Made by a program: the position numbers and the translations under genes. Below, in pieces: positions 55,763 to 64,000 of a DNA stretch of 64,000 nt. Where the stretch lies: assembly GCF_001514305.1 (NCBI RefSeq), contig NZ_KQ949078.1:1-64000 (forward strand), in the 5' to 3' direction. This DNA comes from Streptomyces dysideae. Its GTDB lineage: Bacteria; Actinomycetota; Actinomycetes; Streptomycetales; Streptomycetaceae. The notes below the pieces were generated by a model. It saw only the letters and a list, made by a program, of their open reading frames with translations, made no database searches and had not been told where the DNA came from. Within the stretch, counting starts at the first letter, position 1. Every line of letters begins with the position of its first letter.

Positions 55763-56913
55763 GGAGTACGGGCCCGCAGGGGCGGCCTGCGGGCGGCGGT
55801 GAGGGCACGCGCGCGGTACGGGCCGGGCTGCCCGAGCCGGTCAGGCACGAGCCGACCCTGCCGGGGCCGGTGTTCGCCGCGCACTACCACCTGCCGGGCG
55901 AGCCCACGGGCCCGTACACCTACGGCCGCGACGAGAACCCGACCTGGACGCTGCTGGAACGCGCCGTAGGCGAGCTGGAGGCGCCGGGGCGGGAGGGCGT
56001 GGAGACGCTCGTGTTCGCCTCCGGCATGGCCGCCGTCTCATCGGTGCTCTTCTCGCAGCTGCGCGCCGGAGACGCGGTCGTGCTGCCCAGCGACGGCTAT
56101 CAGGCGCTGCCCCTGGTACGCGCGCAGCTGGAGGCGTACGGCATCGAGGTGCGCACCGCGCCGACCGGCGGTGACGCTCAGCTCGACGTCCTCGACGGCG
56201 CTGGGCTGCTGTGGATCGAGACGCCGTCGAACCCCGGCCTCGACGTGTGTGACATCCGGCGGCTCGTCGAGGCGGCACACGCGCGTGGCGCCCGCGTCGC
56301 CGTCGACAACACCCTCGCGACACCGCTCGGCCAGCGTCCGCTGGAGCTCGGCGCCGACTTCTCCGTGGCCAGCGGCACCAAGCAGCTCACGGGACACGGC
56401 GACATCCTCCTGGGCTACGTCGTCGGCGGCGACGCCGAGGCCATGGCCGCCGTACGCCGCTGGCGCAAGATCGTCGGGGCGATCCCGGGGCCCATGGAGG
56501 CCTGGCTCGCGCACCGTTCCCTCGCCACCCTCCAGCTCCGCGTGGACCGGCAGAGCGCCACCGCCCTGGCCGTCGCCGAGGCGCTACGGGGGCGGTCCGA
56601 GGTGACCGGGCTGCGCTATCCGGGGCTGCCTGACGACGCCTCGCACATGATCGCCGCGCGGCAGATGCGGCGCTTCGGCTGCGTGGTGTCCTTCACGCTG
56701 CCCACGCGCGCGCGTGCCGACCGTTTCCTGGACGCGCTGCGGCTCGTGGACGCCGCGACCAGCTTCGGCGGGGTGCGGTCCACGGCCGAACGGCGCGGGC
56801 GCTGGGGCGGGGACGCGGTGCCGGAGGGCTTCATCCGGTTCTCGGTCGGTGCCGAGGACCCCGAGGACCTGGCGGCGGATGTGCTGCGGGCGCTGGACGA
56901 ATCGGCGGACTGA
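55759..56913 (+). CDS. Cystathionine gamma-lyase/synthase-type PLP enzyme
   Basis: The 384-residue Cys/Met-metabolism enzyme has ASGMAAVSSVLF, the PLP-contact Asp183 in AVDNTLATPLGQ and PLP Lys208 in SGTKQLTGHGDILLG. It is probably a gamma-lyase; gamma-synthase or a related activity cannot be excluded. It is translationally coupled to ptpA by a 4-nt overlap. Confidence 0.9.
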   Translation: MRSTGPQGRPAGGGEGTRAVRAGLPEPVRHEPTLPGPVFAAHYHLPGEPTGPYTYGRDENPTWTLLERAVGELEAPGREGVETLVFASGMAAVSSVLFSQLRAGDAVVLPSDGYQALPLVRAQLEAYGIEVRTAPTGGDAQLDVLDGAGLLWIETPSNPGLDVCDIRRLVEAAHARGARVAVDNTLATPLGQRPLELGADFSVASGTKQLTGHGDILLGYVVGGDAEAMAAVRRWRKIVGAIPGPMEAWLAHRSLATLQLRVDRQSATALAVAEALRGRSEVTGLRYPGLPDDASHMIAARQMRRFGCVVSFTLPTRARADRFLDALRLVDAATSFGGVRSTAERRGRWGGDAVPEGFIRFSVGAEDPEDLAADVLRALDESAD

Positions 56914-56955
56914 CCGGTCCGCGCAGGCGCCGGGCGGTGTCCCGCTACGTACAAC

Positions 56956-56994
56956 GGACGGTCCGAGCCTCCCCCCTCGTGGCTCGGACCGTCC
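56956..56994 (+). terminator. Terminator hairpin after the PLP-lyase gene
   Basis: GGACGGTCCGAGCC pairs perfectly (14 bp) with GGCTCGGACCGTCC around an 11-nt loop, between the lyase and LysR genes. Confidence 0.85.
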
Positions 56995-57143
56995 TCGGTT
57001 CTGCGCGCGAAGAACCGCGCGAACAAGGCTAGTTGACTCTCTGTCAGTGTCCAATCACCGTAGCGACAGAGACCTATCGACTTATTTATAGTAAGACCCT
57101 GCCTCGGGGGCGGGGAGAAGGGCAGGGAAGGGGAGTCCGCGCC

Positions 57144-58049
57144 ATGGATCTGGCCTTGCTGCGCACCTTTGTGACGGTGCACCGGGCCGGCTCCTTCACC
57201 CGGGCCGCCGCGCTGCTCGGCCTCTCCCAGCCTGCCGTGACCTCGCAGATCCGCACCCTGGAACGGCAGCTGGGCCGCCCCCTGTTCCTCCGGCAGGCCC
57301 GCGGGGTGACCCCGACGACCATCGGCGATGAGCTCGCCCACAAGGCCGCGCCGCATCTGGATGCCCTGGTGGAGATCGCCGAGACGGGTCTCGACGACGA
57401 GTCCTCCTTACGCACCCTGCATCTCGCCGGGCCTCCCGAGTTCACCGCCGAGCGCGCGCTGCCCGCGCTCACCGAGCTGACCGGCGAGGACGGCCAGGGC
57501 TTCGCGCTGCGCGCCTCCTTCGGGAACGCCGAGGAAACCCTGGAAGGGCTGGCCGCCGGGCATCACGATCTGGCCATCAGTACGGCCCGTCCGCGCGGTG
57601 CACTACTCACGGCGACTCCACTCTGCGACGAGGAGCACGTCCTGGTCGCCGCCCCGGACTGGGCCGAGCGGATCGGCCCGGCGGAACCAGACCGCAAGGG
57701 CGCGCCCGGCCCGGACGACGTCCCGGTCATCGAGGTGCACGAGTCGCTGCCGTTCGTCTCCCGCTACTGGGCGTCCGTCTTCGACGCCCGGCCGGCCGTC
57801 CCGGGCACCGTCATCGTTCCCGACCTGCGCGCGGTACTCGCCTGCGCGGTCGCGGGGGCGGGGCTGGCGGTGCTGCCCCGCTATCTGTGCGCGGCCGCCC
57901 TGGAGCGCGGCGACGTGGCAGCCCTGCACGATCCGCCGGTGCCACCGCTGCGGACGTATTTCCTGGTGGTCCGCACCGGAACGCTGGCGATGCCCCACAT
58001 CGCGCGGGCCCATGAGTGGCTGTTGCGGGCGGCCTTCGACTGGTGTTGA
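57144..58049 (+). CDS. LysR-family transcriptional regulator
   Basis: This 301-residue protein has an N-terminal HTH (MDLALLRTFVTVHRAGSFTRAAALLGLSQPAVTSQ) and a periplasmic-binding-like effector domain. The effector is unknown. ATG 57144 follows GGGGAGTCCGCGCC. The 150 bp before it hold AT-rich sequence (around 57078-57093) that could be its own binding site. Confidence 0.92.
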   Translation: MDLALLRTFVTVHRAGSFTRAAALLGLSQPAVTSQIRTLERQLGRPLFLRQARGVTPTTIGDELAHKAAPHLDALVEIAETGLDDESSLRTLHLAGPPEFTAERALPALTELTGEDGQGFALRASFGNAEETLEGLAAGHHDLAISTARPRGALLTATPLCDEEHVLVAAPDWAERIGPAEPDRKGAPGPDDVPVIEVHESLPFVSRYWASVFDARPAVPGTVIVPDLRAVLACAVAGAGLAVLPRYLCAAALERGDVAALHDPPVPPLRTYFLVVRTGTLAMPHIARAHEWLLRAAFDWC

Positions 58050-58102
58050 ACCCGGAATTCCGGCTCGTCACGCGGTGGTCCCAGCGGGTGACGATTCGCT
58101 AT

Positions 58103-58116
58103 GTTTCACGTGGAAC
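58103..58116 (+). promoter_or_regulatory. parS-like site, one mismatch, in the NUDIX leader
   Basis: GTTTCACGTGGAAC differs at one base from parS. It lies immediately upstream of the NUDIX ribosome binding site AAGGAGGG (58117-58124). Confidence 0.55.
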
Positions 58117-58137
58117 AAGGAGGGCCACATTTCTCCC

Positions 58138-58620
58138 ATGACCGTCCGACCCGTGGTCAAGCGCACCGCCCGCGCCGTTCTGCTGGACGGTGACGACCTG
58201 ATCCTGATCAAGCGCACCAAGCCCGGCATGGATCCCTACTGGCTCACCCCCGGTGGCGGGGTCGAGCCGACCGACACGACCGTCGTCGACGCCCTGCACC
58301 GTGAGGTGTACGAGGAGCTCGGCGCCAAGATCACCGACGTGGTGCCCTGCTTCGTCGACACCGTCGAGCACATCGGCGAGGACGGCGGCGCGACCGGCGT
58401 GAAGGTGCAGCACTTCTTCGTCTGCCACCTGGAGTCCATGGACACCTCCCTGCGGCACGGCCCCGAAGTGGACGACCCCATCGGCGAGTACGAGATCGTC
58501 CGGGTGCCGTTCACCCGGGTCGGGATCGCCTCCGTCCACCTCGTACCGCTGTCGCTGCGGCACTACCTCGACGGCAACATCGAGGGCGTACGCGCCATGC
58601 ACGCCCCCGACCTGGGCTGA
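58138..58620 (+). CDS. NUDIX hydrolase
   Basis: The 160-residue protein has the NUDIX box (TPGGGVEPTDTTVVDALHREVYEELGAK, matching GX5EX7REUXEEXGU). It hydrolyses a nucleoside diphosphate linked to another group; substrate unknown. ATG 58138 is 13 nt from AAGGAGGG, somewhat far; an ATT codon at 58129 would be better spaced. Confidence 0.88.
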   Translation: MTVRPVVKRTARAVLLDGDDLILIKRTKPGMDPYWLTPGGGVEPTDTTVVDALHREVYEELGAKITDVVPCFVDTVEHIGEDGGATGVKVQHFFVCHLESMDTSLRHGPEVDDPIGEYEIVRVPFTRVGIASVHLVPLSLRHYLDGNIEGVRAMHAPDLG

Positions 58621-58624
58621 CACC

Positions 58625-60376
58625 TCAGTCGCCGATGACGACGAGCTCCTCCACCGAGTCGTGGCGTATGCGCTCCGCGGGGATGCCGCTGTTCCTCAGG
58701 GCGTCCACACCGCTGCGGATCATGCCGGGCGGGCCCGAGACATAGGCGTCGTACTCGTTCCAGGGCCCGTACTCGCGGATGGCGTCGGGGAGCTGGAGCA
58801 GCCCGTGCCGGTCCACCACCGGGCGGACCTCCAGCCAGGGGTGGAGCTGCTGGAGCCTGAGCATCGTGTCGATGTCGTACAGGTCCTGGTTGGTGCGGGC
58901 ACCGTAGAACACCTCGACCGGCCGCCGCTGGCCGTGCTCGGCGACATCCTCGACCAGTGCCTTGATGGGCGCTATGCCGGTGCCGCCACCCAGACAGAGC
59001 AGTCCGCTGTCGGTGGTGTGGTCCACGGTCATCGAACCGCCGGGCGGACCGAGCCGGATGATGTCGCCGGGGCGGGCGCGGTGCACCAGGGCGTTCGAGA
59101 CCCAGCCGGCGGGCACGGCCTTCACATGGAACGTCAGCAGACCGTCGGGGCGGGGTGCCGAGGCGAAGGAGTAGTGCCGCCAGATCCGCGGCCACCAGGG
59201 CGTCTCCAGGCTCGTGTACTGCCCGGCGAGGAAGGGGTAGGGCTGGTCGGGACGGACGGTGACAACCGCGACGTCCGAGGTTCTGAGGTCGTGCGAGACG
59301 ACCTCCGCGTACCACCAGGCGGGGGCGCGCAGTTCGTCCGCGGCCGCCGCGTCGATCATCACCTGCGAGATCGTCGTGTACGCCCGGACCCAGGCCGCCT
59401 CCAGCTCCGGGTTCCAGATACCGGCGGCGTACTTGCTCAGCGCGCCGATCAGGCACTCGCCGACGGCCGGGTAGTGCTCGGCTCGGGTGCCGTACTTGCG
59501 GTGGCCGCGGCCGAGGTTCTGCAGGTACTCGACGAGGACGGGGGTGTTGTCGATGTGCTCGGCCGCGGTGAGCAGCGCCTTGAGCAGCCGGTCCCGCTGG
59601 GTGTCCATCGCGGCCGGGAACAGGGAGCGCAGATCGGGGTGGCGGACGAAGAGCAGCGCGTAGAAGTACGAGGTGACCTTGTCGGCGACGGGGCCGATCT
59701 CGGTCATCGTCCGCCGGATGAGGACGGCGTCCGGGGAGGCTTCGCGGGCCGGGACGGGGCGCTGGGCGGGGACGCGCTGCGGGGTGGGGGGTCCTGCGGT
59801 GGGTGCGGGTGCGTGGGGCGACAGCGTGGGCGGGGCCTCGGTGCGGGTGGGCGCGGGGGGCGGTGTGTGGGGCCGCGTCTCGACGGGCGGAGCTGTCGGG
59901 GGCTGGGCGTGGGCCGGGGCAGATGCCGGTGTCGGGTGCCGCGCCTGGGTAGGGGCGAACTCGGCGGGCGGGCCTCCGGCCGGAACGGGCTGGGGCGTCG
60001 GTATCGGGGGCCGCGCTTCAGCCGAGGTGGGAGGCGCGGGGGGCGATATCGGGGGCAGCCCGTCGGCCGGAGAGGGGCCCGGCGTCGATGTCCCGGGCGG
60101 GGTCTGTCGCTCCCGGGCCGTCGCGTCGTCGTCCGCGGGGTGCGAGGTGTCGCCGGTGGGCGGGCCCGGTGTGGGTGGTGCGCTGTGCCGGGCCGACGGG
60201 GGCGTGGCCTCGCCCGTCGTGGTCCTGCCCACCGGGCGCATGGCGGCCAGGCGGTAGCCCTCGGCCGGCTCCTGCTCGCCGCCCGGGTTGGTCGCCGGCT
60301 GCTTGCGCGGCGTGAACCAGCCGCCCCCGCCGCCGGAAGTGCCGTTGTCGGCCGACGTGGTGGTCGGAGCGTCCAT
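58625..60376 (-). CDS. Flavohaemoglobin-like protein with long Pro-rich N-terminus
   Basis: This 583-residue protein has a Pro/Thr/Ala-rich, likely disordered N-terminus (1-225), a globin domain (about 225-360) with SYFYALLFVRHPDLRSLFPAA and a probable proximal His in AEHYPAVGECLIGAL, then a ferredoxin-reductase-like module with FAD motif RHYSFAS, NAD motif GGGTGIAPIKAL and YVSGPPGMI. Flavohaemoglobins detoxify NO using NADH. The long N-terminus is unusual. ATG 60376 follows GAGGCGAGGCACACC; ATG 60397 is an alternative. Confidence 0.88.
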   Translation of the reverse strand: MDAPTTTSADNGTSGGGGGWFTPRKQPATNPGGEQEPAEGYRLAAMRPVGRTTTGEATPPSARHSAPPTPGPPTGDTSHPADDDATARERQTPPGTSTPGPSPADGLPPISPPAPPTSAEARPPIPTPQPVPAGGPPAEFAPTQARHPTPASAPAHAQPPTAPPVETRPHTPPPAPTRTEAPPTLSPHAPAPTAGPPTPQRVPAQRPVPAREASPDAVLIRRTMTEIGPVADKVTSYFYALLFVRHPDLRSLFPAAMDTQRDRLLKALLTAAEHIDNTPVLVEYLQNLGRGHRKYGTRAEHYPAVGECLIGALSKYAAGIWNPELEAAWVRAYTTISQVMIDAAAADELRAPAWWYAEVVSHDLRTSDVAVVTVRPDQPYPFLAGQYTSLETPWWPRIWRHYSFASAPRPDGLLTFHVKAVPAGWVSNALVHRARPGDIIRLGPPGGSMTVDHTTDSGLLCLGGGTGIAPIKALVEDVAEHGQRRPVEVFYGARTNQDLYDIDTMLRLQQLHPWLEVRPVVDRHGLLQLPDAIREYGPWNEYDAYVSGPPGMIRSGVDALRNSGIPAERIRHDSVEELVVIGD

Positions 60377-60790
60377 GGTGTGCCTCGCCTCGAACATCTT
60401 TCGGTCGGTCTGCGCACTTCCTCGGTCGGAAGGTGCCTGCTTCCCCCGCAGACGGCTTGCTGTCCCCGTTCGGTGCTGCGACCAATGCGGCCACATTCAA
60501 CCCGTATTCGTGCTCGGTACGGACAAGTAAGGCGAGAGTGTGACATTGGCCGCAGTACTCTCACCGCAGCATCCCATCGCGTTGGGACGCCCTGGCCGCA
60601 TAACCGGAAATGCGGGTCTTCGATCTCTCCGTCCCGTTAGGCTTCATTGCCTTGCTCTCGGTCCGTACCAGGTCTCTGCATCACAGAGTGGATACGAACC
60701 GGAGTCGACCATACCGGCCGTCGGCCCGATCACAAGTCCCCCCATGCGCCCTCACGAATTGAGCAAGGGGCGAACCGTGAATTCCCTCGA
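60377..60790 (+). other. Intergenic region, no gene seen
   Basis: The 414-bp spacer upstream of the flavohaemoglobin gene must contain its promoter (minus). It ends at the stop of the HAD gene. I see no convincing NsrR or Rex operator, no RNA gene and no coding frame. Confidence 0.5.
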
Positions 60791-61423
60791 TTACCGGGCG
60801 TGGCGCACCAATACATAGGCTTCCCACAGATCTCCACCCATGTAGGAATGCGTCGCGAGACCGGACAGATAACGGTCCGCGTTGACCGCGACGGAAACCG
60901 GCACCGCCCCGAACAGGTCCGTGTCCGACGACGAGTCGCCGTAGGCAACGCAGTCGGCCCGGGGCACCCCGAACCCCGCGCACAGCTGATCGGCGATCCG
61001 GACCTTGGCCGCGGCGCTGAGGACCCCGGCCGGGTCGACGGGCTGCGTGAACGGCACGGCGGGGAAGCGTGACCCGTACGCCGCATGTGCGTCCCAGCCG
61101 GTGAGCCGTTCGACGAAGAAGGACGGCGAGAGCGACACGACGGCGCAGTAGTCGCCCCGGTCCCTGATCTCCGCCCAGACCTTGTGGATACGGGCCAGCC
61201 ACGGAGCGCCCTCGAATGCGGCTGCCACATGCGCCTCGGTCAGCTCCGCCCACAGCGCGTGCACCCGCGTCGCATACTCCGGCGGCCCGATCAGCCCCGC
61301 CGAGATCTCCCGGTCGAGTGCCACCGTCTCGGCCTCCAGTCCGAGCTGCCGTGAGATCTCCACGGGCGCGGACGTGCCGAGCAGCAATCTGCCGTCGAGG
61401 TCGAGGAGGTGAAGTCTCGCCAT
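60791..61423 (-). CDS. HAD-family hydrolase with altered motif I
   Basis: The 210-residue HAD protein begins MARLHLLDLDGRLLLG; motif I is normally DxDGT, and the Thr is replaced by Arg. Motif II resembles VVSLSPSFF and motif IV is YGDSSSDTDLF. The two Asp are retained, so phosphatase activity is possible. ATG 61423 is selected for the family start. Its genomic neighbour is a GNAT gene across a parS site. Confidence 0.85.
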   Translation of the reverse strand: MARLHLLDLDGRLLLGTSAPVEISRQLGLEAETVALDREISAGLIGPPEYATRVHALWAELTEAHVAAAFEGAPWLARIHKVWAEIRDRGDYCAVVSLSPSFFVERLTGWDAHAAYGSRFPAVPFTQPVDPAGVLSAAAKVRIADQLCAGFGVPRADCVAYGDSSSDTDLFGAVPVSVAVNADRYLSGLATHSYMGGDLWEAYVLVRHAR

Positions 61424-61496
61424 GAGCCCTGAGGCTAGTGGGGCGTACGTTGGCTCCCCCTGCGCGGAGACTGAGGGACGCTCGCCGTTCGCCCAT

Positions 61497-61510
61497 GTTT
61501 CACGTGAAAC
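61497..61510 (+). promoter_or_regulatory. parS site (ParB-binding), perfect
   Basis: GTTTCACGTGAAAC, perfect match, lies between the divergent HAD and GNAT genes. Confidence 0.85.
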
Positions 61511-61621
61511 ACCCGGCATCCGTCTCCTCGCCGTGCGGTTGGCCATGACATGGCCAAAAGCTCGTACGTCTCCCCCGAAAAGGCTGGACGGCCAGGGCTG
61601 TTGTCAGACAGCCTGACCTGC

Positions 61622-62488
61622 GTGCCGACTCCTTCCCACGCCTCTCTGCCCATCCGCCGTCTGACGCTCCGCGATCTCCACGCCTGCGCCGACCTGTCCG
61701 AGGACCGGGGCTGGCCCCGTGAAGAGCACAAGTGGGGTTTCCTCCTCACGGCCGGGAAGGGCTACGGCATCGACGACCCTGACGGCGGCCTGGTCAGCGC
61801 CTGCGTCATCACCGAGTACGGACCGCGGGACCACCCCGATCTGGGCGCCATCGGCATGGTGCTGGTCGCCGAGCGGCATGCCCGCCAGGGCATCGGACGC
61901 CGCCTGATGCGACACGTCGTCTCGGCAATGGGCCCTACCCCGCTGACGCTGCACGCGACGCCGTACGGCCGCCCTCTCTACGAGGAGCTCGGCTTCAAGG
62001 TCACCGGGCGGGCCGAGATGCTGCGCGGGCACTTCACGCCCCTCGGTCCGCAGCCCGGGGTCGCCACGCGTGCGGCCACCGCCGAGGACCTCACCGCGAT
62101 CCTCCGGCTGGACGAGGAGGTGTTCGGCACCGATCGCACGCACATCATCACGCGGCTGCCCGCCTTCGCCGACCGGCTGCGCGTCGCCGAGGAGAACGGC
62201 CGGATCGTCGGCTACGCGGCCGCCTGGCCCAACATGGACACACATGTCGTGGGCCCGCTGATCGCCCGCGACACGGAGACGGCCAAGGCGCTCATCGCCT
62301 CTCTCGCCGCCCACACCGACCGCCCGCTGCGCACCGACATCGACGTACGGCACGAGGAGCTGCTGGCCTGGGCGAAGGAGCACGGCCTGGCCTGCGTCGC
62401 CTTCAACTCGGTGATGACGTACGGGATCTCGGAACTGCCCGGCGACTGGACCCGGCGGTTCGCGCCGGTGACGGTGGCGGCGGGCTGA
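61622..62488 (+). CDS. GNAT-family N-acetyltransferase (two GNAT modules)
   Basis: This 288-residue protein carries two tandem GNAT-like modules: the first with MVLVAERHARQGIGRRLMRHV (acetyl-CoA pyrophosphate loop RQGIGRR) and a shorter C-terminal module with VAEENGRIVGYAAAWPNMDT. The start is uncertain: GTG 61622 begins just before the first GNAT strand (SLPIRRLTLRDL), but ATG 61550 is in frame. Neither has a strong ribosome binding site. Substrate unknown. Confidence 0.75.
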   Translation: MPTPSHASLPIRRLTLRDLHACADLSEDRGWPREEHKWGFLLTAGKGYGIDDPDGGLVSACVITEYGPRDHPDLGAIGMVLVAERHARQGIGRRLMRHVVSAMGPTPLTLHATPYGRPLYEELGFKVTGRAEMLRGHFTPLGPQPGVATRAATAEDLTAILRLDEEVFGTDRTHIITRLPAFADRLRVAEENGRIVGYAAAWPNMDTHVVGPLIARDTETAKALIASLAAHTDRPLRTDIDVRHEELLAWAKEHGLACVAFNSVMTYGISELPGDWTRRFAPVTVAAG

Positions 62489-62491
62489 GGC

Positions 62492-62989
62492 TCATCGGCA
62501 GACGGCGACGCCGGTTCCCGAGGTTGTCGGGAACCGGCGTTCTGGCCGAAGGGCACACTCCGTCAGGCGAATGCCCCCCACGGCGGCCGTGGCGAAGCCG
62601 TGGTCCTGCCCCGGTGCGCCTCCGCCGACTCCGATCGCGCCGATCAGCCGGCCGTCACGGTGGATCGGCACGCCGCCGGCGATGAAGAGCAGCGGCCGGT
62701 CGAGCGTGGTCGGCAGCGTGTGGAAGAGGCCGCCGGGGCTGCACGGCGTCGACGAGGTCGGCGGTGGGCGTGCTCAGCTGAGGCGCCGTGTACGCCTTGC
62801 GGGTGCTGGTCTCTCCCGAGATCAGCACGGCCCGGTCGTCACGCCGGAGGCGAGCAGATGGCCACCGGCGTCCAGGACGGTGACGCTGACCGTGACCCCG
62901 GCGGCCTCGGCTGCGTGGCGGGCGGCGGCGACGAGGACCTCGGCGTCCTGGATGGCCAGAGTGACGACGGCGGTGGTGATGGCGCTCAT
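62492..62989 (-). pseudogene. Frameshifted GlcG/HbpS-type (PF03928) protein
   Basis: On the minus strand an ATG at 62989 opens MSAITTAVVTLAIQDAEVLV, TVLDAGGHLLA, but a frame change near 62842 is needed to read RDDRAVLISGETSTRKAYTA and LSTPTADLVDAV, and a second near 62738 for GLFHTLPTTLD, LFIAGGVPIHRDGRLIGAIG and VGGGAPGQDHGFA. These are the hallmarks of GlcG/HbpS-type proteins, some of which bind haem. Two one-base changes either inactivate the gene or are sequence errors. Confidence 0.8.
62510..62538 (+). terminator. Terminator hairpin between GNAT gene and GlcG/HbpS pseudogene
   Basis: GCCGGTTCCCGA pairs with TCGGGAACCGGC (12 bp) around GGTTG. It lies just after the GNAT stop and within the tail of the convergent pseudogene frame. 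Confidence 0.8.
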
Positions 62990-63077
62990 GAGGGGTGTCT
63001 CCTTGTGGGTGGTGCCGGGGCGGTGTGCCACTGGTCCGGAAGCGCGGGGACGGCCCTGGCCCCGCGCCCAGGGCGGT

Positions 63078-64000
63078 TCAGTGGTGGGCGGCGGTCGTCG
63101 CATGCTCGGCGGGTAGGGCCCCCGCCACGACGGCGCTGGGTGGGCTGTCCCGGCGCTCCAGGGCGGCCGAGAGGAGGGCGAGCAGCAGGGCGGCCGCGGC
63201 GAGGGCGGCGCCGACCCAGTTGGGCGCGGTGTAGCCGAGACCGGCCGCGATGACGAGGCCGCCGAGCCAGGCGGAGAGGGCGTTGCCCAGGTTGAAGGCG
63301 CCGATGTTCACGGCCGAGGCCAGTGTCGGGGCGCCGTGCGCCTGGTCCAGGACGCGCTTCTGCAGCGGCGGGACGGTGGCGAAGCCCAGGGCTCCGATGA
63401 GCGCGATGGTGACGGCCGCGAGGACCTTGTGGTGCGCGGTGAGCGTGAAGAGCGCGAGCACGACAGCGAGGGCGCCCAGGGAGACGTAGAGCATGGGCAT
63501 CAGCGCGCGGTCGGCGAACCTGCCGCCGATCAGGTTGCCGCCGACCATGCCGAGGCCGAAGAGGACCAGCAGCCAGGTGACAGAGCCGTCGGCGAAGCCG
63601 GCGACCTGGGTCATCATCGGCGCGATGTAGGTGATGGCCGCGAAGACGCCGCCGAAACCGAGGACCGTCATCGCCATCGCGAGCAGCACCTGGACGTTCC
63701 TGAAGGCGGCCAGCTCGTGGCGCAGGCGGACGCCCTCGGCCCTGGGCATGTCGGGGACGAGCCTGGCGATGCCGGCCAGGCCGACGACGCCGAGGGCGGC
63801 GACGATGCCGAAGGTGACACGCCAGCCGACGGACTGCCCGACGAGCGTGCCCAGCGGAACACCGACGACGTTGGCGACGGTCAGGCCGGTGAACATCATC
63901 GCGATGGCTCCGGCCTTTCTGTCCGGGGCGACCAGGTCGGCCGCGACGACCGAACCGATGCCGAAGAAGGCGCCGTGAGCGAGCGAGGCGACCACGCGGC
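63078..64000 (-). CDS. MFS transporter (5' end outside the window)
   Basis: The frame is open from the right edge to the stop at 63078; the 307 visible residues include the MFS motif region RVVASLAHGAFFGIGSV, nine or so membrane helices, PRAEGVRLRHELAAF between the halves and a His-rich end (EHATTAAHH). It looks like a DHA1-type efflux protein (arabinose-efflux permease group). The first one to three helices lie beyond the window. Confidence 0.88.
   Translation of the reverse strand, partial: RVVASLAHGAFFGIGSVVAADLVAPDRKAGAIAMMFTGLTVANVVGVPLGTLVGQSVGWRVTFGIVAALGVVGLAGIARLVPDMPRAEGVRLRHELAAFRNVQVLLAMAMTVLGFGGVFAAITYIAPMMTQVAGFADGSVTWLLVLFGLGMVGGNLIGGRFADRALMPMLYVSLGALAVVLALFTLTAHHKVLAAVTIALIGALGFATVPPLQKRVLDQAHGAPTLASAVNIGAFNLGNALSAWLGGLVIAAGLGYTAPNWVGAALAAAALLLALLSAALERRDSPPSAVVAGALPAEHATTAAHH

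Noticed and set aside
60640..60790. Possible tRNA remnant in the spacer upstream of the flavohaemoglobin gene
   Set aside because: No acceptor or T-stem pairing could be found.

Overview
The window is high-GC actinobacterial chromosome and almost certainly Streptomyces. It carries the sporulation pair ssgR-ssgA, serS and pheA, a fused cydDC behind cydA and cydB with a Rex operator, many GTG starts, 4-nt GTGA/ATGA overlaps and GC-rich third positions. Four perfect copies of the ParB-binding palindrome GTTTCACGTGAAAC, several near-copies and two clusters of DnaA-box-like 9-mers suggest it lies close to the replication origin.

Layout. 1-2230: lower-GC accessory DNA (end of an unknown gene, two related single-pass membrane proteins, a nitroreductase) abutting the 3' end of tRNA-Ser(UGA), an arrangement typical of integrated elements. 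2455-12116: conserved housekeeping and signalling genes (HtrA-type protease, GDPD phosphodiesterase, HATPase, DUF5926/SEC-C protein, a candidate small RNA, a secreted protein, a prim-pol-like protein, a GAF-phosphatase, aminopeptidase P). 12206-12889 is a chimeric pseudogene. 12922-19709: an anti-sigma-type HATPase followed by a copper/respiration cluster (membrane protein, YcnI, Sco1, PCuAC, CopC-CopD, Tat-exported Dyp peroxidase). 19780-23492: pheA, a DnaA-box-rich intergenic region, serS, a HAD phosphatase and an aberrant tRNA-like gene. 23767-27623: two ABC ATPase/permease pairs. 27872-32308: a four-gene overlapping operon (M24 protein, hydrolase-SDR fusion, PF10118 hydrolase, MerR regulator). 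32430-36084: kptA, a luciferase-like oxidoreductase, a HAD phosphatase and an M23 peptidase. 36120-36907: a decayed GAF sensor gene. 36919-43120: the cytochrome bd operon in order cydA-cydB-cydDC with a Rex operator. 43291-48294: hisC, a LacI regulator, a metallophosphoesterase and a membrane protein. 48404-50390: thiC with its TPP riboswitch. 50466-56913: a YibE/F protein, ssgA, ssgR, small membrane proteins, a cupin, a low-molecular-weight tyrosine phosphatase and a PLP lyase. 57144-64000: LysR regulator, NUDIX hydrolase, a flavohaemoglobin with a long Pro-rich N-terminus, HAD and GNAT proteins, a frameshifted GlcG/HbpS-type gene and a truncated MFS transporter.

Themes. Two sets join functionally: the Sco1/PCuAC/CopCD genes (copper delivery, probably to cytochrome oxidase) and the Rex-controlled cytochrome bd genes (low-oxygen respiration, haem copper-independent oxidase). 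ParB-site-like palindromes are placed inside other functional elements: the first codons of cydDC, the hisC terminator hairpin, the variable arm of the thiC riboswitch and the NUDIX leader. The oddest single locus is the tRNA-Ser-like RNA at 23387-23492, about 0.85 kb downstream of serS on the other strand. Its acceptor, D and T arms are intact, but its central region cannot be folded into a normal anticodon arm plus variable arm.
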